Shown here: in pieces, positions 1-7,237 of the stretch
How the letters are laid out: each line of letters begins with the position of its first letter
How positions within the stretch are numbered: the first letter of the stretch is position 1
Source of the DNA: Planctomycetota bacterium
GTDB lineage: Bacteria; Planctomycetota; MHYJ01; JACQXL01
DNA length: 18,100 bases
Direction of reading: 5' to 3'
NCBI GenBank assembly: GCA_016208805.1
Contig: JACQXL010000080.1
Location: 1 to 18,100 of the forward strand
Program-made: the position numbers and the translations under genes
The notes under the pieces: model-generated
The model's input: the letters and a program-made list of their open reading frames with translations, nothing else
Database searches by the model: none
What the model was told of the DNA's origin: nothing

Positions 1-57
1 GTAAACACAAATTATGTGACAGAAAGATTTGACAGTTACAGCCCTTAATGTTACTTA

Positions 58-126
58 TGCGATATGTGATACGGGATGCTGGTTGAACGAGATGCGATGC
101 GGGATATGCGAAACGGGATTTGAGAT
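58..126. repeat. degenerate GATACGGGAT-type short tandem repeat
   Basis: This AT/G-rich stretch holds degenerate units of the form GATACGGGAT, GATGCGGGAT and GAAACGGGAT, and it runs directly into the start codon of the truncated acyltransferase at 127. The reverse complement of the same unit (ATCCCGTATCCC) occurs in tandem inside the GlcF-like gene at 16275-16303, so this is a dispersed repeat. Bases 1-57 show nothing recognisable. Confidence 0.6.
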
Positions 127-271
127 ATGAGGAAAGTTCTTCTGGATAAGGGCTACCGGATAGAAAAGGGCGTGGTGGTTGGTTATAAGCCGGGCCGAAC
201 CATTGCCGACACTACCCTCCAAATCGGTAAGAACGCCCATATCCGCTCCGGCACCGTGATTTACGGCGGCT
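127..271 (+). pseudogene. 5' fragment of a hexapeptide-repeat acyltransferase
   Basis: The first 48 codons match the N-terminus of the intact acyltransferase at 1009-1620 (shared GYKPGRTIAD and AHIRSGTVIYGG). By hand count the 145 nt differ from 1009-1153 at about 25 positions, roughly 83% identity. Similarity stops abruptly at base 271. The next three bases (272-274) are the stop codon of the minus-strand HEPN gene, so the reading frame then runs into HEPN antisense sequence and ends at 324. About 150 residues of the left-handed beta-helix are missing and the product cannot be functional. The divergence argues against a fresh duplication made by the toxin-antitoxin insertion. An older pair of tandem acyltransferase genes, one cut by recombination, fits better. 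Confidence 0.8.
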
Positions 272-619
272 TCACCTACCTTGTAGATATTTTAGGACTT
301 CTTTTATTTGCGGTTTTAGATTAGGGATGTCTTCTTTAACGACTTTCCAAACGCGTTCCAAATTTACCCCGAAATAGAAATGTATCATTTTATCGCGCAT
401 ACCGGCGATGTCTTTCCATGGAATTACAGGATATTTCTTTCTTAGTTCCTGCGGCACATTCTTGGCCGCCTCGCCTATTATTTCAATACATCTGGCTACA
501 GCGAAATTGGTTTTTGCGTCTTTTATAAACTCGTTATAGGACATCTGGTTGATAAACCGTTCGGCATTAGACATATTCGCAAGCATATCCTTGATATATA
601 AAGAAATATTCCGTTTCAT
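272..619 (-). CDS. HEPN (DUF86) RNase toxin, HepT-like
   Basis: This 115-residue protein has the HEPN/DUF86 signature. The catalytic-type motif R75-x4-H80-x-Y82 (RDKMIHFY) is intact, and IEIIGEAA and WKDIAGMRD are typical of the family. HEPN toxins of this type cleave RNA. In characterised HepT/MntA pairs the partner nucleotidyltransferase silences the toxin by adding AMP to the motif tyrosine. The start codon overlaps the stop of the MNT gene by 4 nt (ATGA on the minus strand), so the two are translationally coupled with the antitoxin first. The stop codon at 272-274 abuts the truncated acyltransferase exactly. Family assignment is strong. Toxicity and a defence role are inferred from the family. 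Confidence 0.88.
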   Translation of the reverse strand: MKRNISLYIKDMLANMSNAERFINQMSYNEFIKDAKTNFAVARCIEIIGEAAKNVPQELRKKYPVIPWKDIAGMRDKMIHFYFGVNLERVWKVVKEDIPNLKPQIKEVLKYLQGR

Positions 620-909
620 ATGTAAATAACTTTTTTTAATATGCTTTGCTTGAGTTCAGAACGAATGTCTTCTCTAGGTACGAGGTCAACTTTTACGCCC
701 AATAACCCTGAAATATAGTTTTCAATGCCCACTAATCCCAAAAGACTTACCGGCTCTTCAATATCAACAAGCACATCCAAATCGCTATTCTTTTTTTGCC
801 GGTTATTTGCATAAGAACCGAAGATACCTATTTTTTTGATTCTGTATCTGGATTTTATTTCGTTTTCGTGCCGCTTCAACGTATTTTTGATTTTAGATAA
901 TGTCTTCAT
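616..909 (-). CDS. MNT-type nucleotidyltransferase antitoxin, MntA-like
   Basis: This 97-residue minimal nucleotidyltransferase has GSYA at residues 31-34 followed by SDLD at 42-45, the GSxA...SDxD pattern in which D43 and D45 would bind metal; 'LVDI' supplies the following acidic strand. In the HEPN/MNT family this enzyme AMPylates the toxin. It lies upstream of the HEPN gene and overlaps it by 4 nt. On the minus strand the start is preceded by a weak purine-rich stretch (AGAGAATGG). A TATAAT-like hexamer lies at 965-970 on the minus strand, but no well-spaced -35 was found, so the promoter is unproven. The spacer 910-1008 is AT-rich and shows nothing else. Confidence 0.88.
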   Translation of the reverse strand: MKTLSKIKNTLKRHENEIKSRYRIKKIGIFGSYANNRQKKNSDLDVLVDIEEPVSLLGLVGIENYISGLLGVKVDLVPREDIRSELKQSILKKVIYI

Positions 910-1008
910 AATCCATTCTCTTAAATAGTCATTATCAATATTTTCCGGGTGAGTAAAATGTTATATTATACTTGCCTGATGTCAATGAAAATATTAAATT
1001 AACCGATT

Positions 1009-1620
1009 ATGAAGAAAGCATCCCTGGGCAAAGGGTATCAGATAGAAAAGGGCGTGGTGGTCGGTTATAAGCCGGGCCGCACCATTGCCGACCCCGTCCT
1101 GCGTATCGGTAAATCAGCCCATATCCGCTCCGGCACCGTGATTTACGGCGGCTCGACTATCGGCGCTAACCTGGAAACCGGCCATAATGTGGTCATCAGA
1201 GAGGAGAACCGCATCGGCGATAATTTTGCGGTTTGGAATAATTCGGTCATAGATTACGGTTGCCAAATCGGCCATAATGTCAAGGTCCATTCCAATGTTT
1301 ATATCGCCCAGTTCACGACCATAGAGGATAACGTCTTTATCGCGCCGGGCGTATCCATCGCCAACGACCTGCATCCGGGTTGCGCCTTTTCCAAGAAGTG
1401 TATGCGCGGGCCGGTTATCAAAAAAGGCGCCCAAATAGGCGTTAATGCCACCATCTTGCCGTTTATTACCATCGGCGCGGGAGCGGTTATCGGCTCAGGT
1501 TCTGTGGTAACAAAGGATGTGCCGCCCCATAGCGTGGCCTGCGGCAACCCGGCACGGGTAATCAAAAAGACCAAAGATGTTCGGTGCGTAACCGGTTTAA
1601 CGAAGAAACCTTATCAGTAA
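1009..1620 (+). CDS. hexapeptide-repeat (left-handed beta-helix) O-/N-acyltransferase
   Basis: This 203-residue protein consists almost entirely of hexapeptide repeats of the [LIV]-G-x4 kind (IGDNFAVWNN, IGHNVKVHSN, IEDNVFIAPG, IGVNATILPF, IGAGAVIGSG). It ends with the typical SVVTKDVPPHSVACGNPARVIKK closing segment, written here as VVTKDVPPHS then GNPARVIKK. Such enzymes are trimeric and transfer acetyl groups from acetyl-CoA. The 'isoleucine patch' with DLHPG resembles the WbpD/WlbB sugar N-acetyltransferases, but the substrate cannot be fixed from sequence. The nearby sugar-transferase remnant suggests a former surface-polysaccharide locus. There is no clear ribosome binding site before the ATG. 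The stop codon TAA lies within the start of a palindromic repeat (GTAAAC). Confidence 0.85.
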   Translation: MKKASLGKGYQIEKGVVVGYKPGRTIADPVLRIGKSAHIRSGTVIYGGSTIGANLETGHNVVIREENRIGDNFAVWNNSVIDYGCQIGHNVKVHSNVYIAQFTTIEDNVFIAPGVSIANDLHPGCAFSKKCMRGPVIKKGAQIGVNATILPFITIGAGAVIGSGSVVTKDVPPHSVACGNPARVIKKTKDVRCVTGLTKKPYQ

Positions 1621-1677
1621 ACAGATTAAACGGATAAATCAGATTTAATTTTAGTTCAATCAGCTAAATCCGTTTAC
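1617..1677. repeat. R2 palindromic repeat (GTAAAC-GGATT family)
   Basis: This imperfect inverted repeat starts GTAAACAGATT and ends AAATCCGTTTAC, with internal GGATAAATC/GATTTA units. The left arm supplies the TAA stop of the acyltransferase. Related copies occur at 8646-8686 and 11496-11554, and a half copy (GTAAACGGATT) occurs near 13772-13782. It could form a hairpin in the transcript but has no T-tract expected of an intrinsic terminator. Confidence 0.7.
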
Positions 1678-1687
1678 TTTAATATGA

Positions 1688-2940
1688 TTTCACAACGGGA
1701 ACGGAGCCATAAGGTTTGGTTGCCTGTTTGCCAAACAAGGCACCCTGGCCGGGCATATCCATATTTTTCCATACCTGCTGGTCATCTGGCTGGCGGCCTA
1801 TTATTTCGGCGGGCTTTATGATGCCCGGCTGAAAGGGGCCGAGGAGTTCCTGGCGTTGGTCAAAGGCGTGGTCATCGGGTTTTTGCTCTCGTTCGCGGTG
1901 CTGTTTTTCTACCGCGAGTTTTCATACTCCCGGGTCGCATTTGTCCTGTTCGGCGGTTTGGCCGTTATAGTTGGGTTTACCTGCCGGATATTCTTCAGGT
2001 GGTTGAGACTTCACATACTCCAGAAATCAGGCAGTTTGAACAGGTTGGTGATTGTCGGATATAATAAAATAGGGCTGTCATTGGCCGAGGCAGTGGCCGA
2101 ACGGCCGATTGGGTATGAACTGGTTGGTTTCGTGAACGATACCTTCACCGCAGAGGCGCAGAGCGCGCAGAGTGTATTGGGACGGGTTGATGAATTGCCG
2201 ACGATTATTACCACAAAGGATATTGATGAGGTCTGGATAGCCCTGCCTGATGCGCCCAGGGATAAGTTGAAGCAGTTGGTTGAGGTCTGCCTGCAGGCGA
2301 AGGTTTCATTCCGAATCGTGCCGGACCTCTATGAGGTGATGCTGGAATGGATGCGGATAGACAGCATCAACGGTATTCCGCTCATCGGCGTCAAACGTTC
2401 CAATATCACCGGCTTAAATGTCCTGATTAAGCGCCTGCTGGACATTGTTTTTTCATCACTGCTGATTATTATCAGCGGATTGCCGATGCTGATTATCGGC
2501 ATCCTGATTAAACTGACCTCGGCCGGGCCGGTATTTTTTATCCAGAAGCGGGTAAGCCGGAACGGCAGGCGTTTTGCATTCCTCAAGTTCCGCACGATGT
2601 ATCATAACATTGACCGGACCAGCCATAAGGAATATACCGAGAAATGGATTGAGGGCAAGACCGCAGTCAGTCCCGCACTTATGCGGGGCAAGACAGGCAT
2701 AAAAGATGAGAGTGGACAGATGACAGAGGAAAGTAATGAACCGGTGGTGCACAAGATGACCGATGACCCGCGCATCACGCCGGTCGGGCGTTTCCTGCGC
2801 CGGTTCAGTCTGGACGAACTGCCCCATTTGAGGAGATGGTTAAACTGGATATCTATTACATTGAGAACTGGTCGGTGATGCTTGATTTGGACATCATTTT
2901 CAGGACGGCTTGGGCGATGGTCGGACGCAAAGGTTATTAG
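1688..2940 (+). pseudogene. undecaprenyl-phosphate sugar transferase (WcaJ/PssE-type), decayed
   Basis: The open frame encodes a polyprenyl-phosphate sugar-1-phosphate transferase. Transmembrane helices begin near 1760 (HIFPYLLVIW), a Rossmann-like CoA-binding domain follows (LVIVGYNKIG), then a membrane re-entrant segment and the bacterial sugar transferase core (IKRLLDIVFSS, FLKFRTMYHN, DPRITPVGRFLRR, SLDELP). Two lesions are visible. The N-terminus with the first membrane helix is missing: an in-frame TGA lies at 1685 and the only usable start is a TTG at 1856. At about 2827 the sequence jumps from DELPHL to FEEMVKLDIYYIENW in another frame, which ends at 2940. Family members carry about 50 residues here, including the GPRP segment needed for activity. 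The old frame stops at 2878. An R1 repeat lies in frame at 2144-2173. Confidence 0.82.
2144..2173. repeat. R1 repeat (ACCGCAGAG-GCGCAGAG) inside coding sequence
   Basis: The purine-rich unit ACCGCAGAGGCGCAGAG followed by CGCGCAGAG encodes TAEAQSAQS in frame, just after the strand NDTF of the nucleotide-binding domain. The same unit occurs at 2941-2969, 3715-3744, 6297-6324, 15271-15337, 15811-15880 and 16151-16233, in both orientations. Confidence 0.75.
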
Positions 2941-2969
2941 TTTACCACAAAGACACAAAGCGCACAAAG
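2941..2969. repeat. R1-related repeat (ACCACAAAGACACAAAG) before comF
   Basis: This is an A-rich variant of R1 (ACCACAAAGACACAAAGCG) filling the whole space between the pseudogene stop (2940) and the comF ATG (2970). It occupies the position of the ribosome binding site, and no conventional Shine-Dalgarno is present. Confidence 0.65.
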
Positions 2970-3713
2970 ATGGCTCATATTCTCAAAGATTTATTTTACG
3001 CGGTTGTGGATTTGGTTTATCCGAGGTATTGTTTGTCCTGTTACAAGAGTCTGCGAACGACAAAGGATTTTTATCTCTGCGCTGAGTGCATCAGCCGGAT
3101 TGATTATATTAACCAGGCCAATACCTGTCCAAAGTGCGGGATGGATATGGGTCCTTATACCGGCGGACACATCGTCTGCGAGGAGTGCCATCGCCACCCG
3201 CCGCGGTTCACGCGCGCCTTTGCGGTGGCCAGGTACGACGGCATAATGCGCAATGTTATACTTGAATTTAAATATAGATATGGTAAGGTGTTAACCAGGC
3301 CGTTAGGCGGTTTAATGGTTGATGCTTTCAACAAAACAGCCAATGGATTAAAAGAGAAAATAGACCTGGTTATACCGGTGCCAATGCATCGGTCTAAACT
3401 GAAGAAGCGGGGGTTTAACCAATCGGAGTTGTTGGCCCGTTATATTGCCGGGTCGCTGGGGATTGGTTGTTCTGTTGGTAATCTTGCCAAAGTAAGGCCG
3501 TCGGCCGACCAGGCCGGGCTGGATGCGGCGGCCCGGCGCGAGAACCTCAAAGACGCATTCGCGGTCACTAAGCCGGATGAGGTAAAAGACAAAACGATAT
3601 TGCTGATAGACGATGTCCTGACCACCGGCACGACGGCATCCGAGGTGGCCCGGACGGTGAAACGGGTCGGGGCGAAAGAGGTTTATGTGTTGGTGCTGGC
3701 CCGGGGCGGATAA
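2970..3713 (+). CDS. comF: ComF-family phosphoribosyltransferase-like protein
   Basis: The 247-residue protein has the ComF architecture. An N-terminal zinc-ribbon pair (C21-x2-C24, C37-x2-C40, C53-x2-C56, C70-x2-C73) is followed by ARYDGIMRNVILEFKY and the phosphoribosyltransferase fold with IPVPMHRSKLKKRGFNQ at 135-151. A PRPP-loop-type motif LLIDDVLTTGTT lies at 211-222. ComF is needed for DNA uptake in transformable bacteria, and its biochemical reaction is poorly defined. I start at the ATG at 2970 because MAHILKDLFYAVVDLVYP is the normal beginning. The longer frame from 2910 overlaps the end of the pseudogene and adds residues encoded by the repeat. No other competence gene is visible. 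Confidence 0.88.
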   Translation: MAHILKDLFYAVVDLVYPRYCLSCYKSLRTTKDFYLCAECISRIDYINQANTCPKCGMDMGPYTGGHIVCEECHRHPPRFTRAFAVARYDGIMRNVILEFKYRYGKVLTRPLGGLMVDAFNKTANGLKEKIDLVIPVPMHRSKLKKRGFNQSELLARYIAGSLGIGCSVGNLAKVRPSADQAGLDAAARRENLKDAFAVTKPDEVKDKTILLIDDVLTTGTTASEVARTVKRVGAKEVYVLVLARGG

Positions 3714-3714
3714 A

Positions 3715-3744
3715 TTTACCGCAGAGGCGTAGAGATCGCAGAGA
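3715..3744. repeat. R1 repeat (ACCGCAGAGGCGTAGAG) forming the leader of the PKD gene
   Basis: R1 fills the complete gap between the comF stop and the ATG at 3745. Its last bases (CGCAGAGA) sit where a Shine-Dalgarno would be and provide only a weak purine run. Confidence 0.7.
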
Positions 3745-6288
3745 ATGATAAGAAGTCATATAATTTTTGCCATAGTATTAACGTTATGGACGGGGAGCGC
3801 CTTTGGGGCGACGACGGTGCTGGTTGACACCGGATTTAATAATCCGGCCGATTCGTATGAACTCAAAGGCGCGCTTAATGTGCCGATACTCCAGTTCACG
3901 GTCTACAACCTGCCGGGCGGTTCGGATAACGTCAACTTAAACAGCATCAGGATAACCGCCGGCGGCACGGCAAACGATGTCGCGGCCATAACGGCGGCCA
4001 AATTGGTTCTGGATGCCAATGAGAACGGGCTTTATGATGTCGGCGAATCTGTTCTGACCGGTGCTTATAGTTTTGGGACTGATAACGGAATAGCCACATT
4101 ATTTCTGACCACACCGCGCACCATACTGATTGGCGAATATGAAACGTATTTGGTGGTTTGCGACATCAGTAATAGCGTAACCAGCGGCGAGACGATTTCG
4201 TTAACTATTGCTGGTAACGGCGATATCAACTGCACGGAGGAATTTTCAGGTAATCCGGCGGTGGGTACCGGCGCACCGGTGATGGGCAACGTCAAAACCG
4301 TTCGCGAGGTTACCGCAACAAATACTGCCGGGCCGGCTCCGTTAAAGGTTAATTTAAACTGCAAATTCGGAGCGGGCGGTTCGGTGATGCTCTACCAATG
4401 GGATTTTGATTACGACGGCATTAGTCTTAATCCTGACTATTTCAGTATGCTCAGCGGAAATTGTTATTACACTTATACGCAGCCGGGCAACTATACGGCG
4501 CGTGTCAGAATCATCCGTAGTGACGGCAACATCTTGGAGCGCGATATTGCGATTAATGCGACGCTTCCGTCCGACCCGCCGGTGATTAACACGATTTACA
4601 CCACGCCGGCCTTGCCGTCCGGTCCGGCGCCGTTGACCGTAACCTTCCGGGCAGCAACCAAAACAACTTCGGGCAGAATTACCGTATATTCTTGGGATTT
4701 TGACGGCAACGGCAGCATAGATTTTGCTTCAACCGTTACCGATACGGTAACGTATGCTTACACCAGGAGTGGACTTTATCCGTCCACGCTTTTTGTGGAG
4801 GACAGCAACGGCCTTGGCGCAGAATACTCAGTCTGGGTCACGGTCCAGTCGTCTGTTTCAACGGCGCCGACTGCCAATATCACCGCGCCGGCCAGCGGCG
4901 CAAGCGTGATGGTTGGTGATACACTATTGTTCAGCGGCAGCGGGACAGCCGGCAGCGGCGGCGTTGTCGCCAGATATGAATGGGATTTTGACGGCGATAA
5001 TGAGATTGATATCGCTACTACCGCTGCAACTGATGTATCTTGTGCATATCTGGCCAGCGGAAGTTATACCGCCAAACTCCGGGTCACGGAAGAGCCGTCT
5101 TTGCTTTCGGCCGAGAAGACGATTACGCTCACGGTTAGTGCGCCTACCACTACGAATATTGCGATTATCCAGCCGGGCGTTCAGGAGCCGGGCAAGCAGG
5201 GCTTAAGACGAAAGGTTAACGGGGTGGTGACGATTCAGGCGGCAACGATACCTGCTTTAGTAAATCCGACACAGGGCAACAGCGTGGATTTGCGTTACCG
5301 GCTGGTGGACGCTTCTTTGCCGGATTCGGCGATACCGACCGCACCGGCGCCCTGGGACGGCAGTTGGCAGACCGTTGCCCTGGCGCAATCATCTTTACCG
5401 CTTTCAAGTATCAGTTATGCCGGATTCACTACGACCATTGATACTTCGTTTTTGCTTCCCAATAACTGGTATGAAATTATCGGCGTTACCAATTATAATG
5501 AAACTGATATGCTTTACGATGCCTGGAATACGGACAGCCCTGATAAGCGTGTCTTTATCTATGTTGACCCTATTACTCCGGATGTGCAAGGCGACATTAC
5601 GCAGTCTACTTACAAGGTATCAACCCGGGGTATCAGCACGCTCAATATCAGGATTCCATATCAGGGAGTATCTGCAGACGGCGATTTGATAATTACGAGT
5701 CTGACAGCCACGGATTTTGCTGATTTGGGCGGTGCGGTCGGCGGGCTGACAATAAGTTTAACCAATAGCGCACTATTAACCAAACCGGCTGAGGTGATAA
5801 TTCCGTATTCTGATAGCAATAATGACGGTGTAGTGGATGGGGCGAATATTCCGGAGACAACACTGGTTCTCTATCGTGAGGACGCGGTATCGGGCTGGAT
5901 TCCGGTGGCCGGGCAGAAACTTATTACAGACAGCAATGTGCTGATAGGCGTTACGGCGGGTGTGGGCCGGTTCAGGATAGCCGGTATTCCGCCGCCGATG
6001 GATATGGTGATTGACGGCTCATCAGGTTTGGGCTCAAGCGGTTCCTTCAGATGCTTTATTGCCACGGCCGCCTTCGGCACGCCGCTGGCTGAAGAAGTCA
6101 AGACCCTGCGGCGGTTCAGGGATAAATATCTTATCAAGCACCTTATCGGCCAAAGGTTTGTTGAATCCTATTATCGGATCAGTCCACCACTGGCAAAAAT
6201 AGTTGCACAGGATGAGCGGCTTAAAGCGATGGCCCGAATTTGGTTGAAACAGGTGGTTGACCTTATTAATATAGAATTATGTCATTGA
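3745..6288 (+). CDS. secreted PKD-domain protein with C-terminal CFI-box
   Basis: This 847-residue protein begins with a signal peptide (residues 1-21, cleavage likely after GSAFG). Three PKD-type beta-sandwich domains follow at roughly 190-270, 285-367 and 375-465, each with the hallmark [YS]xWDFD (YQWDFDYDG, YSWDFDGNG, YEWDFDGDN), so they probably bind calcium and mediate extracellular adhesion. Residues 470-750 form an unrecognised beta-rich region with a DSNNDGVVDG acidic loop. The C-terminus from C770 (CFIATAAFGTPLAEEV, then LRRFRDKYL and SPPLAKIV) is a CFI-box C-terminal domain, found at the end of many exported proteins and suspected to act as a sorting signal. The next gene overlaps its end by 10 nt, so the two are probably co-translated. 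Ligand and final location are not known. Confidence 0.85.
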   Translation: MIRSHIIFAIVLTLWTGSAFGATTVLVDTGFNNPADSYELKGALNVPILQFTVYNLPGGSDNVNLNSIRITAGGTANDVAAITAAKLVLDANENGLYDVGESVLTGAYSFGTDNGIATLFLTTPRTILIGEYETYLVVCDISNSVTSGETISLTIAGNGDINCTEEFSGNPAVGTGAPVMGNVKTVREVTATNTAGPAPLKVNLNCKFGAGGSVMLYQWDFDYDGISLNPDYFSMLSGNCYYTYTQPGNYTARVRIIRSDGNILERDIAINATLPSDPPVINTIYTTPALPSGPAPLTVTFRAATKTTSGRITVYSWDFDGNGSIDFASTVTDTVTYAYTRSGLYPSTLFVEDSNGLGAEYSVWVTVQSSVSTAPTANITAPASGASVMVGDTLLFSGSGTAGSGGVVARYEWDFDGDNEIDIATTAATDVSCAYLASGSYTAKLRVTEEPSLLSAEKTITLTVSAPTTTNIAIIQPGVQEPGKQGLRRKVNGVVTIQAATIPALVNPTQGNSVDLRYRLVDASLPDSAIPTAPAPWDGSWQTVALAQSSLPLSSISYAGFTTTIDTSFLLPNNWYEIIGVTNYNETDMLYDAWNTDSPDKRVFIYVDPITPDVQGDITQSTYKVSTRGISTLNIRIPYQGVSADGDLIITSLTATDFADLGGAVGGLTISLTNSALLTKPAEVIIPYSDSNNDGVVDGANIPETTLVLYREDAVSGWIPVAGQKLITDSNVLIGVTAGVGRFRIAGIPPPMDMVIDGSSGLGSSGSFRCFIATAAFGTPLAEEVKTLRRFRDKYLIKHLIGQRFVESYYRISPPLAKIVAQDERLKAMARIWLKQVVDLINIELCH

Positions 6289-7229
6289 AATTATTTCTCG
6301 GCGTGCTCTGCGTCTCTGCGGTGAGTTCCGCATTTGGTTGGTCTGCCGAGACGCCGCTGGTTGAAGTTGTTGTTTCGCCTTCCTCGGAAATCTTTCTTGC
6401 GCCGCTTAATACCGGCGGAAATAACCCTTTGCAGTCGTTGGTTTTGATACCGCCACTGGAAAGCGCTGATACAATTCAAGAGCCGTATGTCAGAAGCGGA
6501 GTGGAAATGGTCAAAGGCAACATTCCCGCTAAAGCGGGACAAACGCAGGGCTGGCTTCTTAATTATGATGCCAATTTGATAGAGGCGTTTATTGATATCC
6601 GGCATCTGTATTCAGAACGTGTGGAACTGCGGGCCAGAGTAACCGGCGGGGTCCTGGCCGAAGATAACAGCAATATCGTTCTTTCCAAGAATAGTGTCAA
6701 TTATCTTTCAGGCCAGCGCGGCATCGGCATAGAAAATCTTGTCTTGGGCGCTAAATTACAGCTCAACCAAGCCGATACTTATACCAATGCATTGGGGTTT
6801 TACATTAAACTTCCGCTGGCTGACAGTCAGGACTTGATTGATTCGGGCGGGCGCGACATAGCGGTTTCGTATATCCAGACCAATAAAATCTCGGACGAGA
6901 TGCTGGTTCATTTCCAACTTGGTAACACCTTTATCGGCAAAGAAGATGTCTTTAACAGCCCATCGCGGCTCACCGAAAAAACCGCGCTATTTTACGGCAT
7001 CGGTGTTGCCTTTATGTATGAAGATGAAATGGCGTTCATCCTGCAGGCACAGGGTAATACCAATGTCTTTAAGAAGATTAAACCGATAGACGCCAACCCG
7101 TTGACCATTCAAGGTGGCATCAGATATAGCGACGATGACGAGTTCTTTACGGATGTGGGATTGGGAATCGGCTTGAACGACGCCTCAGCTGATTTCATGT
7201 TGTCTATATCAGTGGGGACAGCCTTTTAG
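6279..7229 (+). CDS. outer-membrane beta-barrel protein, DUF3187-like
   Basis: This 316-residue protein has a signal peptide (residues 1-20, MSLKLFLGVLC then SAVSSAFG). It then alternates hydrophobic strands and short turns and ends in an aromatic residue (SISVGTAF), as outer-membrane barrels do. The early segment APLNTGGNNPLQSLVLIPPL and the strands ANLIEAFIDIRHLY resemble DUF3187 proteins; that match is by eye and moderate. The gene starts inside the end of the PKD/CFI-box gene (10-nt overlap, no Shine-Dalgarno), implying translational coupling and perhaps a functional link such as display or export of the partner. Part of the signal peptide (LGVLCVSAV) is encoded by an R1 repeat, and a short palindrome encodes IPAKAGQ at about residues 82-88. 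Confidence 0.7.
   Translation: MSLKLFLGVLCVSAVSSAFGWSAETPLVEVVVSPSSEIFLAPLNTGGNNPLQSLVLIPPLESADTIQEPYVRSGVEMVKGNIPAKAGQTQGWLLNYDANLIEAFIDIRHLYSERVELRARVTGGVLAEDNSNIVLSKNSVNYLSGQRGIGIENLVLGAKLQLNQADTYTNALGFYIKLPLADSQDLIDSGGRDIAVSYIQTNKISDEMLVHFQLGNTFIGKEDVFNSPSRLTEKTALFYGIGVAFMYEDEMAFILQAQGNTNVFKKIKPIDANPLTIQGGIRYSDDDEFFTDVGLGIGLNDASADFMLSISVGTAF
6297..6324. repeat. R1 repeat (reverse orientation) within a signal-peptide coding region
   Basis: The sequence GCTCTGCGTCTCTGCGGTGA is the reverse orientation of R1, with tandem TCTGCG hexamers separated by TC. It encodes the hydrophobic core of the barrel protein's signal peptide, so the repeat has been taken up as functional coding sequence or happens to fit it. 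Confidence 0.65.
6524..6539. repeat. short perfect palindrome in coding sequence
   Basis: TCCCGCT-AA-AGCGGGA forms a perfect 7-bp stem within the barrel protein gene and encodes IPAKAGQ-like residues. It resembles other small GC-rich palindromes inserted in genes of this window, though a chance hairpin is possible. Confidence 0.45.
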
Positions 7230-7237
7230 AACACGCC

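Noticed and set aside
965..985. TTGACA and TATAAT hexamers on the minus strand as a promoter for the MNT/HEPN pair
   Set aside because: The hexamers are only 9 nt apart, too close for a sigma70 promoter; the TATAAT alone may still be a -10.
127..1153. The two acyltransferase segments as a target-site duplication of the toxin-antitoxin insertion
   Set aside because: The copies differ at about 25 of 145 positions; a duplication made by the insertion would be identical or nearly so unless it were old.
2456..2967. Minus-strand open frames opposite the sugar-transferase remnant
   Set aside because: The translations match no family and the plus strand carries a clear homologous protein, so they are shadows.
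4913..5689. Plus-strand open frames in alternative frames of the PKD gene
   Set aside because: Both are fully inside the PKD/CFI-box frame, with Arg/Leu-rich composition typical of frame shadows.
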